DNA from: a virus
Strand: one strand, 5' to 3'
Length of the DNA: 28,603 bases
IMG/VR virus record: IMGVR_UViG_3300023500_000019
Location: 1 to 28,603 of that record
This document shows, piece by piece, positions 16,351 through 23,226 of this stretch. Every line of letters starts with the position of its first letter. Positions within the stretch are counted from its first letter, which is position 1. The notes under the pieces are model-generated. The model saw only the letters and a list, made by a program, of their open reading frames with translations. It did not search any database and had not been told where the DNA came from. A program made the translations under genes and the position numbers.

Positions 16351-16575
16351 TCAACCTCCGAGTGGACTCGCGAGTGGATTGCCTACAGCTGAAGAACGCC
16401 CGAGCTGCCCAAACAAGCCGGACGCTTGCGGCGTCGTTATAAGCTCGTCAGTGAGAATGCCGCTAGAGCCGCCGCCGACTACGCTGCCTGCACCATTAGC
16501 AACAAGTGGTGTGCCGTTAGCAAGTGTGCCGGCGTTCAGCATCCTGATTTGAACCGGAGGGCCTTCGTTTGCCAT
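16351..16575 (-). CDS. Small glycine-rich hypothetical protein
   Basis: This 74-aa protein starts at ATG 16575 in a TGATG overlap, with GAGGAGG 7 bases upstream. It is rich in Gly, Ala, Ser and Asn (G-A-G-S-V-V-G-G-G-S-S-G) and probably unfolded or a linker-like structural part. It lies between the two paralogous proteins, coupled to both by overlaps or a one-base gap. No family recognised. Confidence 0.6.
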   Translation of the reverse strand: MANEGPPVQIRMLNAGTLANGTPLVANGAGSVVGGGSSGILTDELITTPQASGLFGQLGRSSAVGNPLASPLGG

Positions 16576-17177
16576 CAGGCAGCCTCCTCAACCGCATTCG
16601 CCATGAACCTCCAGCGAACATTCGTAGCACCGAGCTGTCCTGTGATCTTCGCCTGAATGCGAACAGCCTCTCCTGGCCCGAGAATCAAGGGCTGAACGAT
16701 TGGAGCGTGCAACTCGATAGGCCCAGTTGATGCGTATTTCTTTGTTGGAACGGCTTCTTCGCGCTGCGCGAAAGTGCTTGTCCACCAAGCTGAAGCCTGG
16801 CGTAGGCGTAAACCATTAAGCACATTGAAGCGCAGAAGATCGTTACCAGGATTTTGGCCAAATAAATCGCCTGGATCAGCTGCAAAAAGATCATTCAGGG
16901 CGCTTAAAGAGCTGCCGCCATTCGCTGGGAACTCATAGTTGAGAATCTCGAGAACTTGGTCTGTTGTGCCGTCATTAAGCAAGATACGAAACTCAATACC
17001 CGCCACCGCAGTACCAAATCGAGCTGTGTTGATGTGCAAGTATGCTGAGAAGATGTCGGCCTGCTCTAAGCTTGTGCGCTTACCGGTAGCGCTCGAGAGC
17101 AGCTCGAACAAGTCCTGATAAGTGTTGTTCAGAACCAGAGAGCCGTCTAGCACGCGAACTGGCTTAAGAGTCGACAT
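16575..17177 (-). CDS. Hypothetical virion-type protein, paralog of 15774-16349 product
   Basis: This 200-aa protein starts at ATG 17177 with AGAGGAG 5 bases upstream. It carries the N-terminal motif N-T-Y-Q-D-L-F-E-L and a C-terminal segment G-P-G-E-A-V-R-I-Q-A-K-I followed by V-R-W-R-F-M-A-N-A-V. The same features appear in weaker form in the 191-aa product downstream. Predicted mainly beta. Position in the fibre-like block suggests a virion component. No exact family recognised. Confidence 0.65.
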   Translation of the reverse strand: MSTLKPVRVLDGSLVLNNTYQDLFELLSSATGKRTSLEQADIFSAYLHINTARFGTAVAGIEFRILLNDGTTDQVLEILNYEFPANGGSSLSALNDLFAADPGDLFGQNPGNDLLRFNVLNGLRLRQASAWWTSTFAQREEAVPTKKYASTGPIELHAPIVQPLILGPGEAVRIQAKITGQLGATNVRWRFMANAVEEAA

Positions 17178-17206
17178 CTGAGCTCCTCTGTGCGCTTAGT
17201 TTGATA

Positions 17207-17237
17207 CCTCGCCACGACCTAGCTAGCTGCGGCGAGG
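17207..17237 (-). other. Inverted repeat between fibre-like gene and next gene
   Basis: CCTCGCC (17207-17213) and GGCGAGG (17231-17237) form a 7-bp stem with a 17-base loop that itself holds AGCTAGCT. The following minus-strand bases lack a T-tract. It could be an RNA-stabilising or attenuating hairpin in the 88-base gap. Confidence 0.4.
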
Positions 17238-17265
17238 GTGCTATTATTGCCCGTCAGCTCCTGGA

Positions 17266-18522
17266 TCAGAAGGTGTAGTCGACGGTCATTTTGTCGGTGG
17301 CCTTGATGATCGAGAAACCACTGGTCGCGCCGAGCCAAGTGATGATGGTACCGGCTCGCGTGAAGTGCGCGCCCTCGAGCATGCGGATCTGATTGAGGTA
17401 GAGCTTGAACGACCCAGCAACCGGCGTGTTGTTGATCGTGTCCGTGAGCGCCAAGTCGGTAACGACGTCGCCAGCTTCCAAAGCCAAGTTGATGACTTCG
17501 CCACTGACCGGCGTTCCACCTGCGGCAGCGATCGCAGTGCTGAATGCTTCGAGCACGCCCTGCACAGTGTCCGTCGTTCCAGCGTTAGCGCCGATCGCAG
17601 TCGCATCCGTTCCAATCTTCGCAGCGCCGGAGGTGGTATTCGGATTGGTCGCAGTTCCAATTGCCAGGAGTTCGATCTCTGTAAAATAGCGAGCATCATG
17701 CGTGTGCAGCGCCGTGTCCAAACCACCGGTCAAAGCACCGAGATTTGCAGCCGTCACATTCGCAGAAACGCCACCGTTGACCTGGTTGACTTCAGCTGCA
17801 GTCGCGGTCACGTCCGTGATTTGGGCAAGAGGATGCGTGTGGCTCGCAGCGATGTCCGAGATGTCGCCAAACGTTGCGCCAAGCAGCATCGCTTTGAGCG
17901 GAAGGCTGTCAGCATCGAACACTTCCGCGAACAAGATGTCGATCGAGGCAGCTGGAATCGCGATCGCAACACCGACAGCTGTGTAGTAGGTGAGCGTCCA
18001 GACCGCAGTGGCAAACGACAGAACGCCATAGACTTCGCCGCCAGCGCCATCGTTGAGTGGCTGTTTGGTCACCGAGTCGCGAATCTGCACTTTGTAGTTC
18101 TGGACGGCTGTTCCAAGCGTATCGGCAAGCGCTGCGCCAGTCGACATGATCCCTTTAACGGCGCCATCCTGCGTCGGAGTTGTGACGGTCGCAGCCGCTT
18201 GAATGTCCGTGGTTACGTCGTCATTCAGGCCACCCGCAGCTGCAACAACGCGCTGCACCCAGCCCGCCAAAAGCTTCGACTGCAAGGTAGACTGCTTCGC
18301 CGGGGTGCTCATGTGAACGGCAAGAACAGCACCGTTCGCAACTTGAGCGGAACCGACAGCTTGAGCGGCGACTTTCGCCGCGAAAGTCGCTTGATCGAAG
18401 AAACCGGCCGCCATTTTGCCGCGACCTGCTGCGGATGCTGCGAGCAAACCATCCAAGAGTTCGGCCGTGTCGACCGCCCCATCTTGGAGGTATCTGTTGT
18501 CCATAAATCCAGTTGCACTCAT
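17266..18522 (-). CDS. Tail fibre-like protein
   Basis: This 418-aa protein starts at ATG 18522 with AAGGAGG 8 bases upstream. The N-terminus (N-R-Y-L-Q-D-G-A-V-D-T-A-E-L-L-D) has the repeated G-A-V/A-A-K-V pattern common in fibre shafts. Two His-rich fibre motifs lie at H-T-H-P-L-A-Q-I-T-D-V (about 228) and H-T-H-D-A-R-Y-F-T-E (about 263). The C-terminal 70 residues form a beta domain ending D-K-M-T-V-D-Y, related to the end of the collagen-like protein encoded next to it. Codon use is as C/G-biased as the capsid gene, implying an abundant product. It may be a fibre or a head decoration protein; placement far from the tail genes keeps both open. Confidence 0.7.
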   Translation of the reverse strand: MSATGFMDNRYLQDGAVDTAELLDGLLAASAAGRGKMAAGFFDQATFAAKVAAQAVGSAQVANGAVLAVHMSTPAKQSTLQSKLLAGWVQRVVAAAGGLNDDVTTDIQAAATVTTPTQDGAVKGIMSTGAALADTLGTAVQNYKVQIRDSVTKQPLNDGAGGEVYGVLSFATAVWTLTYYTAVGVAIAIPAASIDILFAEVFDADSLPLKAMLLGATFGDISDIAASHTHPLAQITDVTATAAEVNQVNGGVSANVTAANLGALTGGLDTALHTHDARYFTEIELLAIGTATNPNTTSGAAKIGTDATAIGANAGTTDTVQGVLEAFSTAIAAAGGTPVSGEVINLALEAGDVVTDLALTDTINNTPVAGSFKLYLNQIRMLEGAHFTRAGTIITWLGATSGFSIIKATDKMTVDYTF

Positions 18523-18535
18523 GCGTCAAGCCTCC

Positions 18536-19042
18536 TTAGGCCTTTTGGTAGTAGATGGTCATGACGTCGGAAGCCTTGACCGGGAACGATGGGATTGTGA
18601 TTGTTTGAAGTGTTGGACCAGACGCTGCGAAATCTACGATTGGATGAAGAACAAGACGGTTACTTACGATCCAAATCGCTTCGGCACTGATCGGCTGGAA
18701 GTTGAGCGTAAATACAGTCTGGCCGTTAACCGGTGTTTGCGGCTCATTCGTCAGTGCAGTTCCGGCTCCGATTCCTGGAGGACCAGCTGGTCCAACAGGT
18801 CCAATAAGCGAGACTGGAGGAAGCGGCCAAACACCTGCTACTCGTGGACCGTACAGCTCGCTTGTGTTAGTCCTGAGATAGAAGTCGCCATCTACACCGA
18901 GAGCGTTAGGCGGCACGACTGTTCCGTTAAGGACTGTGCGACCAGCTGCACCTGGGTTTCCCTGGACTCCTGCGGGACCTTGTGCTCCTTGCGGCCCTTG
19001 TTGTGCTACCTCGACAACAGGTTGGCCGTTGCATAGAGCCAT
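18536..19042 (-). CDS. Collagen-like fibre protein
   Basis: This 168-aa protein starts at ATG 19042 with GAGGTG 4 bases upstream. Six Gly-X-Y triplets (residues 16-33) follow a short N-terminal head, and a second short run lies at 81-94 (G-P-V-G-P-A-G-P-P-G). Between them is G-V-D-G-D-F-Y-L-R-T-N-T-S-E-L-Y-G-P, a module often found in collagen-like phage proteins. The C-terminal beta domain ends S-D-V-M-T-I-Y-Y, resembling the end of the downstream fibre-like protein. Collagen triplets would trimerise the product. Its N-terminus (C-x-x-x-x-V-V-E-V then G-P-Q-G) parallels the 99-aa collagen-like protein at 22670-22969. Confidence 0.78.
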   Translation of the reverse strand: MALCNGQPVVEVAQQGPQGAQGPAGVQGNPGAAGRTVLNGTVVPPNALGVDGDFYLRTNTSELYGPRVAGVWPLPPVSLIGPVGPAGPPGIGAGTALTNEPQTPVNGQTVFTLNFQPISAEAIWIVSNRLVLHPIVDFAASGPTLQTITIPSFPVKASDVMTIYYQKA

Positions 19043-19045
19043 GGG

Positions 19046-19402
19046 TCACCTCGTGACTTCGGGTTTAATGCGTGCCCGACCTTGAACAAGGCGAGTAACG
19101 GTGCCAGTTGGACTGACGAGCTCAAGGTCATAAACGCCAGCTACGCGCGGCAGCAAAGCCGTTTGCGCGGCAGTGAGTGTGACGGCTATCTCGCCTAAAC
19201 CACCAACTTGAAGCTGCACTCCTCCTTTGGCAGCGGAGTCCACATCTACTAGCGGCGTTGTGCTGTCGAATGAGTTGCGCACTTGCATACGCGCTAGGTA
19301 GCCCGTGAGATCAACCAAGGCGCCGTCTCCATCACGCCACCGAAACAGCTTCTGGAAAGTAGCGCCTTGATCGATCGCAATGTTGTGAAGCGCGAGAGCC
19401 AA
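19046..19402 (-). CDS. BppU-like baseplate/fibre protein, copy 2
   Basis: I place the start at TTG 19402, giving 118 aa. The open frame extends further but inside the previous gene, and the TTG start lines up with the 120-aa paralog at 23223-23585. Shared positions include Q-G-A-T, F-R-W, G-Y-x-A-R-x-Q-V-R-x-S, T/S-A-x-Q-T-x-L-L, A-G-V-x-D-L-E-L and a final V-T-R-L-x-Q-G-R-A-R then P-E-V-T. The pattern resembles the N-terminal domain of phage baseplate upper proteins (BppU family), a beta-sandwich that attaches fibres. The ribosome site is weak. It is followed, as in the other copy, by a collagen-like gene. Confidence 0.75.
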   Translation of the reverse strand: MALALHNIAIDQGATFQKLFRWRDGDGALVDLTGYLARMQVRNSFDSTTPLVDVDSAAKGGVQLQVGGLGEIAVTLTAAQTALLPRVAGVYDLELVSPTGTVTRLVQGRARIKPEVTR

Positions 19403-19406
19403 TGGA

Positions 19407-20654
19407 TCAGACCAACTTGCCCATCTGGACAGAGTAGACTTCCAGAAATGCGCCGTCGAGAGCGCCGACATTCCAATACTTCTTGCCGTTCGTTCCGACA
19501 GAGATAGCAACATCGCCAGGGACAGAAATCACGCCCGTAAAATCAGCTTTCGCAGGGCGTGGACCTGTTTGCGTGACCTGCGGCTTCCAGTAACTGGTCT
19601 TCGCAATCGTCAGGCTTCCGTCTTTGACTTGAACACCGTTAACAGGATTGGTTTCAAGGGTGACGCCATCAACTTTCACGGCCACGTCGTTTGGCCCGAT
19701 AATCAAGGAGTTGTCAGCCGCAACAAGGTCAATCACACCTGCGTTGTTCGCCAGACCTGCGCCTGCTGTGTTCGCGGAGATACCGGAGCTGAACCAAACA
19801 TCGGAGTCGCCAGCCCACGTTTTCTCGGAGCGCCCATCAACAATCTTGTGCGTTTCCTGGGAGGCGAGTAGCGCGAACAAGCGTCCGAAACCGACCTGAC
19901 CGACACCGCCGTCTGCACCAAGCAGGTTGCCTTGAACGCCGTCATTGGACGCGTACTCCTTTGCGCCGTTGAAGTCGATCACTTGCACGTCGGCTTGCGA
20001 GTTAGCGATTGTTCCAAACACTCTCGTGTTCGCAGCACCAGCTGACTCCTGGGCAAGCACATAAAGCACTAGCTGGTCTACCTGACCACCGCTGAACCAG
20101 CCATCGAATGCCGTAGACGCTTGCCCGTTGTATTTGAGGCTGTCAGCGGTGATTGCGGCAGCCAGGTTAGCAATGGTCGCAGCGGAGCCAGACACGGCAA
20201 CTACGAATTGATTCGCAGCGGGAACGCCCGGAGCAATCGCAGTGAAGACCTCAGTCGTCACACCGTCAGCAATGGAGATGGTGTCGCCTGGCTGAAGGTT
20301 CTGGACGAGTGTCAGCAGCAGCGCTTGGCGCACACCTCCAACACCGTTGCCGTCGCGAAGCTGTGTCTCGACTAGGACAAGCTCCTTCCAGGTTTTGCCG
20401 CCAGCAAACTGAGCGTCAACGTAAGCACGAGAAGCTGCGTGCTTCCCTGCTGTCGGGTTTAACGGCACTTCCACTTGGCCGCCTGCATCGCGCTGCGCGA
20501 GCTGATTCACAAGCGCGGCAACGTTGAACTCGATTTCAGCAAGCAAGCCGGCACCATTCGTTCCGAAAACGGTGCTCGCTGTGCCGGGCAAGTGGTTGTC
20601 GTGCCCGTGCTCTTTCTCGTGTGAGCCAAGGACTTCAGGTGTGATGGCAGCCAT
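19407..20654 (-). CDS. Tail fibre-like protein with GDT-type beta domain
   Basis: This 415-aa protein starts at ATG 20654 with AGGAGG 6 bases upstream. Residues about 66-82 (N-P-T-A-G-K-H-A-A-S-R-A-Y-V-D) match a segment found in many phage fibre proteins. Residues about 118-215 hold a domain opening P-G-D-T-I-S-I-A-D-G-V with I-A-N-L-A-A-A-I, similar to the domain inserted in the DnaT-like connector. A His-rich N-terminus (H-E-K-E-H-G-H-D-N-H) could bind metal. The C-terminus includes W-x-V-G-A-L-D-G-A-F. Codons are moderately biased, suggesting good expression. Role as fibre or decoration protein is inferred. Confidence 0.7.
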   Translation of the reverse strand: MAAITPEVLGSHEKEHGHDNHLPGTASTVFGTNGAGLLAEIEFNVAALVNQLAQRDAGGQVEVPLNPTAGKHAASRAYVDAQFAGGKTWKELVLVETQLRDGNGVGGVRQALLLTLVQNLQPGDTISIADGVTTEVFTAIAPGVPAANQFVVAVSGSAATIANLAAAITADSLKYNGQASTAFDGWFSGGQVDQLVLYVLAQESAGAANTRVFGTIANSQADVQVIDFNGAKEYASNDGVQGNLLGADGGVGQVGFGRLFALLASQETHKIVDGRSEKTWAGDSDVWFSSGISANTAGAGLANNAGVIDLVAADNSLIIGPNDVAVKVDGVTLETNPVNGVQVKDGSLTIAKTSYWKPQVTQTGPRPAKADFTGVISVPGDVAISVGTNGKKYWNVGALDGAFLEVYSVQMGKLV

Positions 20655-20766
20655 TTGGCGCCTCCTGGAGAGAGGGTTGACTGGTCTGCGAGAGGCGTCC
20701 CGGCTCGATCCCGCTGGTGAAATAATGGACTGTTGAGCGGCTTGCTAGCTTAGCCCAAACGCTTCG

Positions 20767-21438
20767 CTAGTAAAGGATGTCGAATCGCGGCCTAACTCGA
20801 ACAACTGAAGCACTCTTGTTGTCATAGCTTATGCGAATCGCGGTGCCAGCTGGAAGTGGTGAAGCACCGAATTTTGAGTTGCCAACCGCCTGCTCTATAG
20901 CCCCGTTGTCTAGCTCGATCCAGTTTGCTTCGGTAAACGGGTTGAGCGTCATGACAACTGTCGCCAGGAAAAGGGTCGCAGTCGGCCAGCTACGCGTTGT
21001 CGCTTTGGTAACAGTAATCGTGCTCGCGTTTAGGTCTATGCTTGAGATTAACCCAAGCCCATCGCGATTAGTACCATCGTCAAAAGCAAGACACATTCCC
21101 TTGAAGATCTTGCCGACAGCGGCAAGCATCTGCATAGCCACAGACATTGGCAGCACGGTAACACCTGCTGCTACCGGGCTCTCGAGTCCACCAATAGGTG
21201 AGTCAGGGCCTACTTCTAGTTTTACGCGGTCACCTGCGCTTACCAGCGTTGTTTGCATACTCGTCTGCAACGTGCTAATCAGAATTGGCGAAGTGAAAGT
21301 TACAGCAGTAATTACGCCTGGCGCAGCATCAAACGGCAAGGTGAAGGCCGAAAAGTGCCCGCCTGTCTCTTCACCTGGCTCTTCTTCACGCAAAGTTACG
21401 ACAGCGGGTGCACCTCTGTTTGGATTTACGCTAGCCAT
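20767..21438 (-). CDS. Hypothetical virion-type protein
   Basis: This 223-aa protein starts at ATG 21438, 6 bases after the previous stop, with only a weak ribosome site. It has an acidic N-terminus (R-E-E-E-P-G-E-E-T) and then appears beta-rich, including I-S-S-I-D-L-N-A-S-T-I-T-V-T-K-A and a C-terminal A-G-T-A-I-R-I-S-Y-D. A G-D-R-V-K-L-E-V-G-P-D-S segment near residue 69 and the E-A-N-W-I-E-L-D-N-G segment near 175 suggest binding or structural strands, not catalysis. Context suggests a virion accessory protein. No family recognised. Confidence 0.62.
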   Translation of the reverse strand: MASVNPNRGAPAVVTLREEEPGEETGGHFSAFTLPFDAAPGVITAVTFTSPILISTLQTSMQTTLVSAGDRVKLEVGPDSPIGGLESPVAAGVTVLPMSVAMQMLAAVGKIFKGMCLAFDDGTNRDGLGLISSIDLNASTITVTKATTRSWPTATLFLATVVMTLNPFTEANWIELDNGAIEQAVGNSKFGASPLPAGTAIRISYDNKSASVVRVRPRFDILY

Positions 21439-21444
21439 ATGCGC

Positions 21445-21930
21445 TTAGTCCTTGACTTCGTAGTCTTGCACATCGCTCATGACGATTTCAGCGGCGTCGC
21501 TTGTTTCGATGGCGAAAGTGATTGTGTGCTTACCATCGGCGAGGTTGAGCGCCTTCAAATCAACTTCGACAAACTTCGCAGTCATGATGGTGTCGCCAGT
21601 GTGGAGCACTGAGCCGTCAGGAGTACCGCTAACGAAGTCGCCATTGACATCGAAGCTCGCGCTCTTGTCAATCCAGACGGTGAACTTTGCGGTCGCCAAT
21701 GCGTTGCTGATTTGCAGAGTGGGATATACCTGCAGCTTTTTGAAGTCGCGATCGTGGGCTGCATCCTTGACGTAATCGAACTCAATGATTCGTTTCGGTG
21801 TGACTGCACCCGTCTGGATGAAATTGTTGTTGACACCCTCAAGCGAGCGGCCAAGCACGCCAGGTGCCATGCTGGATGCAGGAATTGACGCAGCTGGTGG
21901 AATGCCCGATTTCGGATTGTAAGCAGCCAT
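21445..21930 (-). CDS. Hypothetical virion-type protein
   Basis: This 161-aa protein starts at ATG 21930 with AGGGGA 5 bases upstream. The N-terminus (about 1-50) is Pro/Ser/Gly-rich and contains the fibre-like turn I-Q-T-G-A-V-T-P-K-R-I. The remainder is a beta-sandwich-like domain with L-A-D-G-K-H-T-I-T-F-A-I-E-T-S near residue 130. Codons are C/G-biased like the capsid gene. No exact family recognised; a decoration or fibre-associated role fits its neighbours. Confidence 0.62.
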   Translation of the reverse strand: MAAYNPKSGIPPAASIPASSMAPGVLGRSLEGVNNNFIQTGAVTPKRIIEFDYVKDAAHDRDFKKLQVYPTLQISNALATAKFTVWIDKSASFDVNGDFVSGTPDGSVLHTGDTIMTAKFVEVDLKALNLADGKHTITFAIETSDAAEIVMSDVQDYEVKD

Positions 21931-21939
21931 GATTGTCCC

Positions 21940-22248
21940 CTACTTGTGCAGCATGATGAGCTCGCCATACGTGAATGAAGTTGGCGCTGCACGCGCTATT
22001 AGCGTGAGCGTTCTAACTCCAGTCGCATCGGCAAAGATGTCGATGTCCAACTCACTTCCAGTTAACACTGCTCTGTCTACCGTGTCACCATCCAAACGTA
22101 TCCCGATACTGCCGGCCAAACCAACAGTGACCAAGCGTAGATCTAGGTCACCAACGAGCTTAGTGAAGCGGACTGTGACCAGCACATCGCCGATGGCAGG
22201 TACGGCAAGAGGCACGTCCCAAGTGTTAATGAGTCGGCTGCGGTTCAT
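21940..22248 (-). CDS. Hypothetical beta-rich protein
   Basis: This 102-aa protein starts at ATG 22248 in an ATGA overlap with the preceding gene. It is composed largely of alternating hydrophobic strands (V-L-V-T-V-R-F-T-K-L, D-L-D-L-R-L-V-T-V) and resembles a small beta-sandwich of the kind found in virion accessory proteins. No motif identifies a family. Confidence 0.6.
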   Translation of the reverse strand: MNRSRLINTWDVPLAVPAIGDVLVTVRFTKLVGDLDLRLVTVGLAGSIGIRLDGDTVDRAVLTGSELDIDIFADATGVRTLTLIARAAPTSFTYGELIMLHK

Positions 22249-22670
22249 ATCCCTTGCGCTCCCCAGTTCACGCCGTCGCTCCTAAACACCCTAAACTCGT
22301 CACGGCCTAACTGATAGCTAGCTAGACGGCTAATAGTCTGACCAGCCATGCCGATAATCACGACTTTATTCGCACCTCTGCTCTCGCCAAGATAGTCCCA
22401 AACTAGCACTCGCTTTCCTGGCGAGAGAGGCGCACTCGGAAGCTGAAAGGTAAGCCCGCCTGCTCCAGCGGAGTTCACTCGGTTGAGTGTGTCTACGGCG
22501 AGTACGCCTGCTGCTGTGAGCGGTGCAGGGACTGACGGAACGGGTTCGCCACCTATCGATGCCGGAAGATTCGCCACAGGGACTTTGGAGCTTGCGTCCA
22601 GCGGGGCGATACCGTTTGGCTCGCCATAAAGCGGTCCCCAGTCCTCATGCGAGCCTGGCGATGTAGCCAT
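22245..22670 (-). CDS. Fibre-associated protein with G-I-A-P-L-D-A motif
   Basis: This 141-aa protein starts at ATG 22670 in a TAATG overlap, with GGAGG 8 bases upstream. Residues 20-37 (G-I-A-P-L-D-A-S-S-K-V-P-V-A-N-L-P) match a linker common in phage tail fibre proteins. The C-terminal part is a beta domain (F-Q-L-P-S-A-P-L-S-P-G-K-R-V-L-V-W-D) ending S-D-G-V-N-W, typical of fibre-tip or lectin-like folds. It follows the short collagen-like gene and may be its partner or knob. Confidence 0.7.
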   Translation of the reverse strand: MATSPGSHEDWGPLYGEPNGIAPLDASSKVPVANLPASIGGEPVPSVPAPLTAAGVLAVDTLNRVNSAGAGGLTFQLPSAPLSPGKRVLVWDYLGESRGANKVVIIGMAGQTISRLASYQLGRDEFRVFRSDGVNWGAQGI

Positions 22671-22969
22671 TAGGTGAGCCTCCGAGCTTCTACGACGTAG
22701 ACCCGGCCAGCTCTACCAACAGCGAAGCGCACACTCTCAGGAACGACGGACGAGTCCACCCAAACGACGACTACCCCGTCAGGCACCTGAATCGGTGTTG
22801 GGGGTGCTGGTTGGACCAGAAAAGCGAAGGTGCCAGCTGGACCTTGCGGACCTTGCGGACCTTGCGGACCGGGTAGACCTTGCGGACCGGGTAGACCTTG
22901 CGGGCCTTGCGGACCGCTGTCAATAACTTCAACGACACGTGTGACTGTGTCTGACGATACGCAGCCCAT
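22670..22969 (-). CDS. Short collagen-like protein
   Basis: This 99-aa protein starts at ATG 22969 in a TGATG overlap with the zinc-motif gene. Nine consecutive Gly-X-Y triplets span residues 19-45, mainly Gly-Pro-Gln and Gly-Leu-Pro. A short N-terminal head has C3 and V-V-E-V, and a beta C-terminal part follows (G-V-V-V-V-W-V-D-S-S-V-V). It should form a trimeric triple helix. The head and first triplet match the start of the 168-aa collagen-like protein. There is no good ribosome site, so it probably relies on coupled translation. Confidence 0.75.
   Translation of the reverse strand: MGCVSSDTVTRVVEVIDSGPQGPQGLPGPQGLPGPQGPQGPQGPAGTFAFLVQPAPPTPIQVPDGVVVVWVDSSVVPESVRFAVGRAGRVYVVEARRLT
22835..22915 (-). 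repeat. Collagen-type coding repeat
   Basis: Nine-base (GGTCCGCAA) and eighteen-base units repeat nearly perfectly and encode Gly-Pro-Gln and Gly-Leu-Pro triplets. Near-identity at the DNA level suggests recent expansion. Confidence 0.85.
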
Positions 22970-23226
22970 CAGGAGGTAAGCTCGAGTCGCCGTTTATTCG
23001 CCAGCGTCCAGGTTGCGAAGTTTTCCTCTACGATCTTTCCGGATGCTGCATTCGTGATAGCCCACGAACCAGTGGATCTAAGCAACAACACGCGAAAGGT
23101 GCCTTGTGGCTGTGCCCAGCTGCAGCCCTTAGCCGTATGAGCTGTCTTGTGGCCGACCGGGAGCTCACAGACCAGACGCGGCAGCAGTCCTGGATGCGTC
23201 GCCTCGCATGCTGAGTCGTAGCTCAT
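22969..23226 (-). CDS. Small Cys/His-motif protein
   Basis: I start at ATG 23226, in an ATGA overlap and with AGAGGTG 5 bases upstream; an upstream ATG in frame lies inside the preceding gene and lacks support. The 85-aa product has C7, then C20-E-L-P-V-G-H-K-T-A-H (H26, H30), then C35. A C...C-x-x-P-x-G-H-x-x-x-H arrangement occurs in small phage and actinobacterial proteins and suggests bound zinc. It sits between the BppU-like and collagen-like genes of copy 1 and has no equivalent in copy 2. Function unknown. Confidence 0.65.
   Translation of the reverse strand: MSYDSACEATHPGLLPRLVCELPVGHKTAHTAKGCSWAQPQGTFRVLLLRSTGSWAITNAASGKIVEENFATWTLANKRRLELTS

Noticed and set aside
17365-18564. Long plus-strand open frame (399 codons) opposite the fibre-like gene
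   Set aside because: Same reason: antisense shadow of a codon-biased gene, with no ribosome site or recognisable domain.
20655-20766. Possible promoter in the 112-base gap before the 415-aa gene
   Set aside because: Only a weak CATTAT and no -35-like hexamer at proper spacing; not distinguishable from chance.
22835-22915. CRISPR-like array
   Set aside because: Units are 9/18 bp, contiguous and in frame as Gly-X-Y codons; there are no spacers.
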